NCBI GenBank assembly: GCA_001510575.1
Contig: LNGK01000008.1
Span: 1,376,340 to 1,440,339 of the forward strand
Length of the DNA stretch: 64,000 nt
Source of the DNA: Knoxdaviesia capensis
Taxonomy: Eukaryota > Ascomycota > Sordariomycetes > Microascales > Gondwanamycetaceae
Direction: 5' to 3'
Part shown: in pieces, positions 1 to 11,284 of the stretch
Layout of the letters: every line of letters begins with the position of its first letter
Numbering within the stretch: the first letter of the stretch is position 1
Notes under the pieces: model-generated
What the model was told of the DNA's origin: nothing
What the model saw: only the letters and a program-made list of their open reading frames with translations
Database searches by the model: none
Program-made: the position numbers and the translations under genes

Positions 1-1478
1 CAAATACCCCTCTCCCACGTTTCAACTCTACTGAGTTTTTTTTTTTCTTTTCTTGTCTGTCTCTGTTCCTACGCTTCTCTAAGTCCGTACGGGCCTGTCT
101 CTTTTCGATTCTCATTTCTTCTTACCCGCTTTCGTTAAAGCATGGATGGCATCTTTCACGGACACAGCGAGTTTGGTTCTGTCTTGGAGTTGAATGGTTT
201 CCTTTCCTCTCTCTTTCTTTCCATCCGTCCATCATGTCATCCACCCACCCACCGGAAGAAGTCTAGAAACTTCAGGTTTCTCTCTCTCTTTCTTTCTCTC
301 TCTCCTGAAAACGAAATCAATGTCTCTTTTTTGATTCCTCTGTCATATAATGATTCCATCGACCATAGACTTTTCCTCTTTTCTCTTTTTCTTCATGGGT
401 CTCAACGACCGTGGATGCCTCGAACCTCTCTTTTTACCCCTCGCTTCTTGGATTTTCATCTTCGCCTGTTTGTCCCGACTGTCGCTTTCCTTCGTTTTCT
501 CGATTCCTCATATATATTTGCATCAACTGGCGGGGCGTTCTTGTTTCTGCACTCACTTTTATTGTCTTTCTTCTAATCTGTTGCTGTTTCTTTGCCCTTT
601 TTCTTTGTGACTCTGGCGGATCTTCAAGCATTGAACCGGGATAGTTGGAATCATTTTATTACAGGTTGAACTGCAAAGCTCTTGGGTGTGTTTTCCTAGT
701 TGGTAGATTGATGGAGGTAACTTGATGGGGGCGGTGTGCTGGGGAGGACTTGCGGAAGACAAAAATCAACGTAAAGAGTGCAGGCTCGTTGCAGATAAAA
801 AAAAGATTCAAAGTATCTCAACTTCTCTCTCTGCGTGTGTGTGTGTGTCTTGTGTGCTCATTTCCTGCGATTTGATGCGTGGGTTGTTGATCGAGGGCAT
901 GTCTCGTCTGACGGCGATAACCCGAACCCTAGAACTATAGTGGTCAGCGCGACAAGAGGTGTGTGGAAGAAGGAACCACCCGCCGAGACGTGGAAGGAAG
1001 GGCGTGGGAATTTGAGACATCTAAGACTCTGACGACGTCTGGCGTTTGATAACCAACTTCCCCGCTTCCATACATGCGGCTGTTCCTTTCTCTTCTCTTC
1101 ATATCGGGCGACTTCAAGACCCTTGCTGAAACTCTTGTCACGGCATGTTCAGGTCTATGATCAACAGGAACTCATTTGATGGTTCTCATTCATATGTGTA
1201 TGAAGTATTTATCTTCACAGACGCTAGTCCAAGACGAATCGCAAACTACGGGTTCCTCCCTCCCTCATCTTTCTGCATAACGGGATATCAAGAAAACACG
1301 CGAGACGATATAACCAACCAAACGCAAGAAACATGGGAAACAAATGGTGCCAGCAGAGACCGGAAAATAAAAAAAGAAAAAGAAAAAGAAGAAAAAGAAA
1401 AAAGAAGCACTCGGGACCGGTGGCTCTTGAGGCAAACTCGGACACATCGCCCCGGCGCTAGCCCTGCGGAGCCGGCTG
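1..1478. other. Intergenic / untranslated sequence, no gene seen
   Basis: This stretch is strongly CT-rich on the + strand for its first 600 bases, as fungal leader and promoter sequences are. The open frames in it have the repetitive Leu/Phe/Ser composition that such pyrimidine tracts give. A short GT microsatellite lies near 835-848 and an A-rich tract near 1368-1405 forms the 3' flank of the DUF7053 gene. I see no protein family, tRNA or rRNA here. It may include the leader of a gene lying left of the window. Confidence 0.6.
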
Positions 1479-2870
1479 CTACTGCCATGACTGCGCGGCG
1501 TGTGAGCCGTCGCGGGAAGTCGGGAGCCGGTCGCGATCCCGCACGGCGCCGTCATCGCCGGGGAAGAACTCGTCGTTGTACCGTCTGGCGGCTTCACTGG
1601 GGCCGCTGCCCGGCCGCCGGGACGGCGCACCACCACCGCGGGCAGCGGCCGCGCCAAACGGGTTCGTGCTGGAGATATCCGAGTAGTCCTGGTTCTTGGC
1701 GTTCGGGTACCGCTCGACCACACTGACGGCGGGGGCCACGGCGCCCGGCACACGGGGCGGCGAGCGCGGCGGTAGCGGGGTCTGGGAGTACATCGCGTGA
1801 GGGTCGAGCGCAACGGACGACGACGGGATGTTGTAGGGGATCTTAGGCGGCAGCTGCGGCAGGCGTAGGGATGCGGGGACGGCTGTGGACGAGTAGTCCT
1901 GCGAGGCCGACGGCGGGCGAGGCGGCTGGGAGGACGTGCGCGCGTGCGACTGGTACTGGGCCGGCAGGAAGTCTTCGTGTCTGGAGCCCGGGTGTGAGGG
2001 CTCGGTGGGGCTCAGCGACGCGGCGCCCGCCACCGACAGGAACTCGGTGTCGGCAAACATCTCCACGGGCTCCTGGTCGGGGGTATCGGCGCTGTTCGAG
2101 AACGGCATGTCTGGGAGCTCGGCGAGCGACGGCGGGACGGGCGCGAGTTGCAGGTGGGGCGGAGGTTTCGAGACAGATGCCCGTGCTTCGTGGTACGACA
2201 TGGGCTGGGGCCTTCCGGCCAGGGCGGGGGGGTTCTGCAGGGATGACCGCGAGTATGTATCCGCCGATGAAGCCGTGCTTCCCGGGCCGTACGCCGGGGC
2301 CAAGTTGATCGGCATATCTCGCTTGACTCGCTCGGTCAGCTCCCGCATCAGCGTGCCATGCGACTTCTTCAGCGTCTTCTTGACGAAGGTGGTCATCAGC
2401 CGGTTGCAGCGCATCTCGACGTCCTCGCGGATATACAGCCCGCGCGCGGGCGCGCCAATGCCCATCTCGACCGGCTCGGGCGGCTCGTCCGGCATGCAGC
2501 CGGCGACGCTCCACGTGTTGCGCAGCTCGAGGCCGAGCGGCGCGTAGATATGGGTCTGCAGGCCGCGCGGGGTGTCCAGGAACGCGGCGGAGTAGGTGAC
2601 GGAGCCGGAGGTGTGGGCGGCCAGCGACGAGGTCGCCGTCGACGTGGACGAGCGCGGCAGGTAGTTCACGCGGTCGGTGATGGCGTACCACCGCACGTCG
2701 CGGCGGCGCTCCTCCTGCGGGGCGTGCGGCGGCGGCGCCATCAGGTGGCGGTCGATGACCAGCGGGTTCAGGTCGATCATGGCCAGGTGGTCGTGCAGGA
2801 AGTCGACGGCGGCTTGGCGCGAGATGCCCGGCGGCAGCGCCGTGACGGTTGTGAAGGACGATTTGCCCAT
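1479..2870 (-). CDS. DUF7053 domain protein with long disordered C-terminus
   Basis: The gene is a single exon of 463 codons. The start is the ATG at 2870 (MGKSSFTTVTALPPGIS), because conservation with the fungal DUF7053 family as I remember it begins exactly there; upstream in-frame sequence is CT-rich leader. Residues 1 to about 165 form the domain, with the stretches MIDLNPLVIDRH, YAITDRVNYLP, GLQTHIYAPLGLELRNTW and LYIREDVEMRCN followed by the basic FVKKTLKKSH. The rest, to residue 463, is low-complexity, rich in Pro, Ser and Ala, with many PPxP-like runs, and looks disordered. The biochemical role of the family is not known to me, so none is given. The family call is recognition from memory. 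The reading frame is clear and the codon bias (GC-rich third positions) supports real coding. Confidence 0.8.
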   Translation of the reverse strand: MGKSSFTTVTALPPGISRQAAVDFLHDHLAMIDLNPLVIDRHLMAPPPHAPQEERRRDVRWYAITDRVNYLPRSSTSTATSSLAAHTSGSVTYSAAFLDTPRGLQTHIYAPLGLELRNTWSVAGCMPDEPPEPVEMGIGAPARGLYIREDVEMRCNRLMTTFVKKTLKKSHGTLMRELTERVKRDMPINLAPAYGPGSTASSADTYSRSSLQNPPALAGRPQPMSYHEARASVSKPPPHLQLAPVPPSLAELPDMPFSNSADTPDQEPVEMFADTEFLSVAGAASLSPTEPSHPGSRHEDFLPAQYQSHARTSSQPPRPPSASQDYSSTAVPASLRLPQLPPKIPYNIPSSSVALDPHAMYSQTPLPPRSPPRVPGAVAPAVSVVERYPNAKNQDYSDISSTNPFGAAAARGGGAPSRRPGSGPSEAARRYNDEFFPGDDGAVRDRDRLPTSRDGSHAAQSWQ

Positions 2871-4623
2871 GGTTGGGTTGGCGTGTGTGTGTGTGAGAAA
2901 CGGAGAGTCGACGGGGAAGATAAGAGATGCAGCGGCAGAGATCTTCGATGCGATGTGCGACAGACACCCGCGATATATGTACGGTAGATCGGATGGTTCA
3001 ATAGATTGTCCCTGCGGAGAGGGAACAATGGCTTGTGAAGAGCAAGTGAAATGGAGATTGACCTTGGGCTCTCGGGGACAAAACCGGAGAGGTTCTGAAT
3101 ATGATGATGCCCAAAGAGAGATATAATGTGAAGAAAAAAAGATGGAGATGAAGTATTCAGGAATATAAATCAACAGGAAAAAAGAGACCAGGAAACAATC
3201 ACTCTCCACGAAGGATCAGCGAATCCAAAGGAAGATAAATACAGGCGAAGTCAATGTACAGGTACATGTGTGGAAGCAAACAGATGAAACATATGAAACA
3301 GGGAAGTCACGACCCAGATATAAGCGGCGGAGACGCTCGCTCAAGCGCTGCTTCCGCCCGCGCCTTCCTCGTTTCAACTGTTATTATATCAGGCCCTCGT
3401 ACTCCGGTTCTGACTTTGCTTGGCGGGACTGATTGAACTCGGATTCCAGGAACAAAGGAAATCCGAACAGGCGCGGGGACGCACCACGGGCAAAATGCAA
3501 CGACGTTTGGGGGCAGTGTTTTTTTTTTCTTTTTTTTTTTTCCTTCCTTTTTTTTTTTTTTTTTTTTTTNNNNNNNNNNNNNNNNNGGGGGGGGGGTGGT
3601 TTTGCCGCCCCTCCGTGGGCTTGAGAACAACAGATGGCCCGGATATCAGGCCGTGTTGGCAAATAGACAGAGGCTTGATTGTACAGAAAACGTGTGTGGA
3701 ACTAAATTGCCGTCTCTAATTATGACCCCATTAGACGCCAGGCGCAGTCTCGTCGGAACCACCGACATCCGTATCTCGGGACAGTCTCCAGCAAAAAGTG
3801 AGAAAGCCGCCGTCTCTCCCCGCGTCTTGTGCTGAGCCACTGTTTGCTTTCCGCTCTAAAAATAATCTCCTCCTCCCCACCCCACCCCCCATCGATCGAA
3901 CTTGCGCCAACCAACCGGCCGAGCTCGGTCTCTTCCGACCGGGTTGGCTTGCAATTTCGGCTTGCTGGCTTCCTTCCTTCCTTCCTTGCACTGTTGTTTC
4001 TTCGTGATAGGCTGCCTTGGCCTCCAGAGCTCACATATTGCTTGCTGCTTGCTGCTTCGCTTGGAGATATGTAGTGTGTGCATACGGATCCGACAGCATC
4101 CGCTGGTAGCAGGAGGACGAGCAGCCCGTGCTAATTGGTTGGTCTCCCTGCCTATGGCGGCTGCTGCGTGCTTGACGTCTGCGAAGTCCAGAGAGGACAG
4201 CCACAGCCCACACACCCCCCACTGGATGAAATGTTCAATACACGCGGCCATCCGGAGAGATAAACAGCCCGTTGCAAATCCCGTGGGCCGCGCGTAAGCC
4301 GTTAGGCGTTCCTGGAGGCGAGATGGAAAGTCCCACGTCAGCACCTTCCTTGGGGGAGATGAACCTAAGCGCAACAGCCGCGAATGTGGTGGGTGGCTTG
4401 GGGGCTTTTATTTTATTTTATTTTTTTATTTTTTTGGCTCGCTTAGCTCTGTCCCGTATCACAACCACCGAACGGCTAAGTGATGTGCTAATACGAATAT
4501 CTACGTCTTATCGATCACGAGCAAACGCACAACACGGAAACAGCAGAGACCAAAAAAAAAGAAGATGCAAGTCTTCGCTACGTAATGACATACGTGGTTC
4601 TCCAACTGCGCCAAACGTCAAGA
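2871..4623. other. Intergenic region with assembly gap
   Basis: About 1.75 kb separate the DUF7053 start from the 3' end of ORC4. It contains the DUF7053 leader (purine-rich on the + strand), the poly-T / N / poly-G gap at 3570-3586, a CTTC repeat near 3971-3986, and T-rich sequence at 4408-4434. No coding region is recognised. The open frames across the gap are homopolymer artefacts. Confidence 0.6.
3570..3586. other. Assembly gap (17 Ns) between poly-T and poly-G
   Basis: The sequence runs through a long T tract (about 3510-3569, broken by a few C), then 17 Ns, then a run of ten G. Such homopolymer borders are typical of read ends trimmed or artificially extended during scaffolding. The true size of the gap is unknown and sequence may be missing here. 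Confidence 0.95.
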
Positions 4624-7600
4624 TCACAGATCCCGACACCACCGCGCCAACACGCTATTCAACCGAACCGCCACCGGAATATCCTCCAGCGCCACATCCA
4701 CCCGCCACATCAGACACTCGAGATCGACGCCGCTCTGCCCACCCGCAACCGCCTCGCCATCGCCGCCGCCCGAGCGTTTCCCGCCGCCGCCGCCCACGCC
4801 GGCCGACACCAGGAAGCCCAGGTCGATCAGCCGCTCCCACGACACCATGGCCACGCCGCGGCTCCACACCCGCGCCGCCCCCGTCAGCGCCATCAGCCCC
4901 GACCCGGCCGTCTGCGCGCGCTGCCGCCCCATGAGCGCCGAGTACTCGTCGTACGTCATCGCGAAGTTGACCGTGTTGGTGCGCGCCACGATGTCGAGCC
5001 GCGCCGCCGAGATGATCATCGCGAGGTCCAGCTCCGAGAGCGCCGTGAGCAGGTGCAGCTTGGACGTCGGCATGTCGAGTCGGACCGCCTGCTGCGGGCC
5101 CGCGAAACCCGCCTTGTTTGCAATAAACGCCGATGCCGAGGAGAATGGATCGTCCGCTGCCGTGCTGCTGGTGGCGGCTGTGTTGGTACCCGCAGCAGCT
5201 GTGAGCTTGAGCAGAGGCATCAGCATCGTGCGGACAGATGCCTCGGCGGCAGGGAGCGTGATATTGAAGTGCATGTTGGCCGGCGACAGCGCGCTGATCG
5301 GCAAAATGCACGCCGACAGAAATGCCGCCACTGACTTCGTAGTGTAGAAATTGTACTGAAGCAGCCGCTGGAGAGTCTCCGTTTTGTAGGCAGCCTGGAA
5401 GAATCCCGCAGTTAGTATCCCACCCCACCACGGAACCAAAGCAAGGAAGTATATGCGTTTGCAAACGTACCTCAATCTTTTGCTGCCAGTACTTCTGGAA
5501 CTTATCATGCCCCTTGAGCTTCGTCGGCAACCCCTCGCGCACCGCGTCCTCCGCGTCCACGAGCAGCCCCTGCCGACACACCTCCCAGTACGCCGGCACA
5601 CTGCGTGGCGGCGCCAGGTACGCATAGCGGTGGCTGTACCGACTCTTGACACGCTTCTCCAGCATCTCCACCACGTCGATGCGCGTCGTGCAGCCAATCA
5701 CCGCGATGGGCGCCTTGTGCGCCTGCGCCGTGTCGAACAGGTTGTACAGCAGCGTTTGCCGCGCGTGGTATGCAAACATGTCGAACTCGTCAATCACAAA
5801 TATCACCGACCGCGACGTCAGCTTGCTGTCCGCCGACGCTGGCATGTGCTCACCCTGCGCGGCAAGGACCTCGGAAGCATGAGATAGGAGCGCAAGGATA
5901 GACGCCAGCGTGTCGGCGTAGCTCGACTAAAGGGGTGGATGATGTTAGAGGTGTGGTCCTTTTTATCGAGAAGGTTCTGACATCGTTGAGAGACGTACCC
6001 GCTTCATCAGCTCATCCTCGACGTCCATCTCCTTACCAAGCTGTCTCCAGATATCCTTCAACGCCAGCTTGTCATCCGTGTGAATGAAGCCATTCAACCG
6101 CACAACGTGGAAATCGTCGCTGTGTTTCGGCTGAAGTGACTCGATGACCGTCTCAACAAGCTATATGGGCCCAGCCGTATTAGCACAAAATCGGTCTTCA
6201 TCTCTTCTTCTTCACTAACTCAAACGAGTGACTCTTACCGTTGTTTTACCGCTGCCACGCGCCCCGATCACAATCATCGAGTTACCTTCACCCTGAACAA
6301 CCGTTTGCTCCACAACCTGCCGCACTTTATCATACGCCTCCTGCTGGCCCGTCATCTTCATCCGCCGACGCCCCGTACATCGGTCGACCAGAACACGCTG
6401 AAGAGACTGGAGATGCGTGGCGAAGTTGGGGATGTTCGGCGCGGCCTCCGCAGACGGTGCTAGAGAAACCGCAGACATAGGCCCGGATGCCATGTAATCA
6501 GGAATCTCAACTGGGGTCACGCTGGGCTTGCTCGGGGTCTGCAACGACGCGCGGGTGATGTCTTCCTGGAGGCAGTTCTTGCATATCCACTCGCCCTCCG
6601 GCACATCCGTCACAGCGTGGCATTGCTGGTGGTATCCCAAGTTGCAGTTATCGCAGAACAGGATCTCGTTCGGTGCTTCGGATTCTGCACCTCCGCAGAT
6701 CTGGCACAGCTCCTCGTCGACAACCTCTTCAACTCTGCGTTGTCGCGGCTGGGTCGGTCCTGACGACGGTTTCTTCGTAGGCGTTAAAGTGTAGTTGACT
6801 CGCTCCGCCCGCGCGGGCCGGCCGGTGGCTCCCTCGGTTTCCTCACCCGTGGTCTCATCAGCAACTTCTATATCCCCCGTGAGATCCACGATCTCAATCC
6901 CCGACGCGTCCTGGGCTGATACCTGGCCATCAGCCTTCTTGCTCGGCAGATCCGCAAAGAAAACTTCGTCATCGGGGCTTGCTGCAACTGGGGTTCGCGC
7001 TGCGGGTGTATCGGCAAATAGAACGCTCTTCACCCGCCGCTCGCCCATCGCGTCGCGGTTCTTGCTTGGCGAGAGAATGCTTTTCGGGGGAGCCTGCAGA
7101 CCGCGCGTGGGCGACAAGTGCTCCCTCGAAGATCCGTTGGTAGGTAGGTCCGGCGCCGTTACAAACGGATTCTCGAGCGCTGTCGCTGCTGCTGCCTTCT
7201 TATCCGAGCGAGGCCGCCCTCTTGCCCGCTTCACCGTCAGCTCGCCGGTCGGGGTATCAGGGCTGGCCGCAGCTTGGGTTTGCAACTGCTGTCGTTTCCG
7301 GAGAGTCTGCGTCTTGGATGGCGAGCCGTCAAGGGCATCGCGTGCGTTCTCCATTTCTACGTCGCCACCAGTATCGTGACCAGCCCCGCCGTCAGGGGCA
7401 TCCAGCTGCATTTTCGAGGCAGAACTGGTCCGGCTGTGCCTGCCATTCGGCTTCGATGCCGCACGTTTGGAGGGTGTCGTGACTTCGGGGAGGTCGCTTG
7501 CCAAGTCATCCTCTTGCAAGGCATCTTGGGTGATTTGCGCCAGGGGTCGCCGCCGTCGCGATGACGGGGCGTGAGATGCCGGCCGGCTGTTTTCATCGGT

Positions 7601-7753
7601 CGATAGAGCATTACCGACGGCCGGCCCGTCAAGAGCTCGGCTTAGCCGTCGCCGTTTGGAGGTAGTCTCTGGAGATGAGGCGAGCGCCGGAGCATTTACG
7701 GTTGAGGACGGGGAGTCGCTGTCGGGCACTCGAGGGCGTTTGTTGAGTGGCAT
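4624..7753 (-). CDS. orc4: Origin recognition complex subunit 4 with N-terminal PHD finger
   Basis: Orc4 is an AAA+ subunit of the nuclear origin recognition complex that licenses replication origins. I model four exons: 7753-6239, 6160-5999, 5926-5471 and 5394-4624, all with GT-AG introns and matching phase, giving 967 aa. Residues 1 to about 340 are Ser/Pro/Ala-rich and basic, with several TP/SP sites. A C4HC3 PHD finger follows at about 345-393 (CQICGG, FCDNCNLGYHQQCH, WICKNC). The AAA+ module carries Walker A GARGSGKTT (about 497-505, split by intron 1) and Walker B VIFVIDEFDMF (about 597-607); the C-terminal part is the Orc4 winged-helix region. The start ATG at 7753 is followed by a basic MPLNKRPR. 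Yeast Orc4 is far shorter (about 530 aa) and lacks the PHD finger. A PHD-bearing Orc4 is, as far as I recall, common in filamentous ascomycetes. A Gly-rich loop near the C-terminus (GVGGGGGKRSGGGDG) is unusual. Confidence 0.93.
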
Positions 7754-9048
7754 TGTACCAGACACGCTAGGTCGGTAAGAAGGAGAGGTTTGGGTTGAAA
7801 TATTATTGATAGAACATATCGATTGAGGAGAGGGGTTTTCGAAAGGTGAAATGTTCAATTTGGCGAGGTGTAAGGAAAATGGATGATGTTCCAATTGAGT
7901 TGGAGGAGGAAGAGCTACGCATTTAAAGTTACACAGCTTTCGATACGACGCGCCACGCGCTGTCGGTTACATCTCGGCTAAACATTTGATGGATTTTGTT
8001 CCTGCCTGTCACGTCGTTTTCGAGCTGTTCTGCTTCTTCCTTATCATAAAACTACTGGTCTCTGAGTGAATTGGCTTATATTAACTGTGGCTTTCGTTAT
8101 GCAAACACCGGGTGAATCTCCGACTTTGAAAAGCTGGGGATTTGCCGGGGACTTGGGGTGCAACCGGCCGGGGCCTCCACCGTTATCGCCGACCCGGTCC
8201 GGCCCTGTGACCTAACAATGCCGTACCTTCCCACGGCATTTCTGGGCTGAATTCATCGTAAAATCTGTAGACACCTTGATTATGTGCCGGATTTTGGCGG
8301 GATTCTATCACAGCAGGCACTGATAACTATGTACTGTGTACACAGCTCACAGATCTCCCGCTCGTTACAGTTTTGGACGGAACCAGATGATGAATAATAG
8401 AGATGCCAGCCCGGCATGGTACCGGCAAGTCCCGAACGAATTGTCTTGCTCTTAATATACCCAGAACCATCCGTGACTGCAAAAAGTGAACCAACAGGTT
8501 GAAAGTCTAGCCACGTCAACTTTCTAAAATTTGGGTTGGCAGCTGGATTCAGGTGGTTGCAGCTGCATATATCGTATACAGCCTCTTGAATCGAACCATC
8601 CTTACTCGCCGCAAAACAGATCGAGAAACAGTTCTCCAGATATCCACGAAATTAGATATCTACTACCTAGATAGTAAAGGTAGCTCACAAAGAAAAGAAA
8701 AAAAAGAATCCCGAATTTGGAGACCCCGCTATCTAAGACTAATGCCCTCCCATACCACACCAATAAACCCAATGCATGCGAGAGATCTGAGAGAGAAACG
8801 CCAGAGTGAAGCGCAAGACCAGCGAAAGCGAAACACGGGATGGAAACATAAGGAAGATCAGATTGGGGGAAGAGCTCTGTTTTGCCCCGTCCCGAATGGA
8901 TTGATCGTACAGCGTCCCCCTTCTAAAATGGAAAGGTGGCTAGCAGCCACCACACAGGTCTATAGAAACGGCCAAGACAAAGGAACAAAGCGAAGAAGGA
9001 AATGAAGGGTAGGGTGGTCGGGAAAGGAGTTAAACCAGGACACTGGAT
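7754..9048. other. Intergenic region, no gene seen
   Basis: These 1.3 kb lie between the ORC4 start and the 3' end of the carrier gene, both on the - strand. They should hold the ORC4 promoter/leader and the carrier 3' UTR. A 150-codon open frame near 8553-9005 has no ATG at its start and no recognisable composition or domain. No RNA gene was seen. Confidence 0.55.
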
Positions 9049-10297
9049 TTAAATTCCCAGGAACGCTTTCATACGCTCGTAGGTGTAGAAGCTAACCGCC
9101 ACCATGGGCACCACCTTGACGTATCCGATCGATAGGCCAACGAAGAACCCACGAAACCCCTTCTCGCGGAAGATCATCCTAGCCACGCTAGAAATCGGCT
9201 GCCGCTGGCCGTCGCCGACCGCTCCGCCAACCTGCATGCGCCGGCGGATCACCTCGAGGGGATACGACGCGGTCTGCGACACGAGGCCGGCCACACCGCC
9301 CGCAGTCAGCTGCGCCCAGGAGCGCAGCGGCGCGGGCGAGTCGGGCGCTGAGCCTTCTGCCCGGGGCATGGTGGTCCACTTAGCCACAGCTGCGCTGCGC
9401 AGAAGATCGTTCGCAGTGTCGTGTGTAAGGAAGGACATGCCGGCGTACGGGAGCATGCCGAGCAGAGTTGGCGCAAAGCCACGGTAGAAGTTCGTCACGC
9501 CCACGCGGGTGAGACCCCGCGAAGCAGCCGCAGGCGCCGCACCGACAGCCGTCGCAGAGCCGGGGTGCTCGCCGTATATTTGGCGCACGATCGATCGGAG
9601 CGAGGACCGTCCATCGCGCTTGGTCTCGAAGGCAAGGCGCACACGGACCAGCTCAAGCGGGTATGTGAAGAAAACAGAGGTGACGCCGGCCAGCGACCCG
9701 CTGATGAGTCGGCGAAACGGCGTCTCCTTGTCCTTGGTAGGGATGATGACGGCGCGGATTTGTTCGTAGGCGAGGAATTTTATCGCCGCGTAGGGGAAGA
9801 TGCGGAGGAGTGTGACCGAGTGTCCTCGGAACAGGCCTTGCGGGCCTTCGTATTGGTATATTTGCGACATGGCGTTGGCGACACCTTTCCACGATCCAGA
9901 GTATTTTGCAAACTGGGGGTTGTTTGCTTGAAAGAGAATTTTTACTCGATCGAGCGGAGCAACTATCGTTTTGGCCTGTATTTGTGCGAAAACTTGGTCA
10001 GTGTTCACGTAAACATTCCTGATACCATCCACCGCCGAAAGTATGAAACCGGGGCAAACTTACTGCACAGCCGGCAACTCCGCCCGCAACACCAGACCTC
10101 CAGACATAATCAAAGGTCCTCTTCTGCTTCCCATTTTGCGATGGTCGTTCGGCATTTTGGAGTTGTGATTGTGAAGGAGTCGCCACGGGCGAGGCCGAAG
10201 ATGATGAAGACGGCGCTAACCGTTGGATATTCGGAGTCTGGTTCTTCGAGACCTCTACGGCGGAGTCGTCTTTCAGAGCCGCCTGCGGTAGTCCCAT
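9049..10297 (-). CDS. LEU5: Mitochondrial carrier, Leu5/SLC25A42-like (CoA transporter)
   Basis: This is a six-helix carrier of the mitochondrial inner membrane. Yeast Leu5 and human SLC25A42/A16 are the relatives I recognise, and Leu5 is needed for coenzyme A accumulation in the matrix. Two exons, 10297-10064 and 9975-9049, give 386 aa. The 88-nt intron has a GTAAGT donor and a TACAG acceptor and cuts just before the first carrier signature. The three repeats are visible through their signatures APLDRVKILF, YPLELVRVRL and YPLEVIRRRM, each the family's P-x-[DE]-x-x-[KR] motif. About 60 N-terminal residues before the first helix are Ser/Gln-rich, longer than a minimal carrier and usual for this subfamily. 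The start at 10297 (MGLPQAALKDD) is the first ATG of the exon. Substrate assignment is by subfamily resemblance only; a different cofactor or nucleotide carrier is possible. Confidence 0.85.
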
Positions 10298-11284
10298 CGC
10301 TGCTAGTATATAGATCTGATAAAGAGGGGTCGTGTGTGGTGGAAATGGGAGGAGAATATCAGATATCTCGCTATTTCGCCCCGAGTCACAACTGGTGTCG
10401 CTGCTTTATATCCTCCTCCGCCGCCTCCAAAGAGTGGTACGAGCCGTTGGGGCCGCTTCCGATAGTCGTCCGGACTTCGGTATAGGATCGAGTCGAGGAG
10501 CCCAGGAGGTACGATAGGAAGATTCAGGCCGGTATAAAATGCGTGCCAAGGATGAAATTTAACTCCCGGCCGGGCGGACGGAGCCCAGATATGACGACGG
10601 AAAAGAAAATCCGCGAAATGCGTACAGCCAATCAAACGCGCGCCGAATCAAGATGTACACAAACGCAAAAGTAAAGTTGCCGAGACGAAAAAAAAAAAAG
10701 GAATTTCAAAACAAAGGGAAGAAAGAAGATGTCAACATCGGTGAATACGTCAGTGAAAAGTGTGGAGAGGAGAATCGAACAGTGATAAGGGAAGAAAAAA
10801 ATCATTGTGGACGGGGACCAAAATGGCAGGCGAGCCCGGCTTTTAGAATATTTCCAGCGAACGCCGTTTTGTATTCGTGACCTTGCTGCGCTTTCCAATC
10901 TGGGGGAGGAGGGAAACTATTTTTATTTTTATTCTATTTTTTGCTGCCACAGCCGAGGTCACATGCACTGGAAGAACTTGGCCAGTACTTATTATACCCC
11001 TGCAGTTTGCCGCAAAACACAAAGTATCTAGCCAGTACGTACCGGAACCCGTCTAGAGCCGGTGCTTGCCGGGATATTCAACTCGGGCCCTCAGGGAAAC
11101 AGGAACGGCAGACGGAGCAGAAGCGGATGTCTTTCGAGACCTCATTGATATATCTCAACCATTATCTTTATCAACATCGTCATCGTCATAATCATCATCA
11201 TCATCAGCATCTTTACGTTGATTGCGGCGGCTGGTGTCGCGGCCGTATATGCCATTTCGACTCCCAAGAAATCCAAGGCAGTGA
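10298..11284. other. Intergenic region upstream of Leu5-like gene
   Basis: This holds the promoter and leader of the carrier gene on its left part. A CAT/TCATCA simple repeat lies around 11180-11207. The right part runs into the decayed NLR-type gene. No intact gene is recognised. Confidence 0.5.

Noticed and set aside
1145..1726. 193-codon frame on the + strand
   Set aside because: Its second half is the antisense of the DUF7053 C-terminus, and its first half is A-rich 3' flank.
8553..9005. 150-codon + strand frame downstream of ORC4
   Set aside because: It starts at a non-ATG codon, has no domain, and overlaps the expected 3' UTR of the carrier gene.
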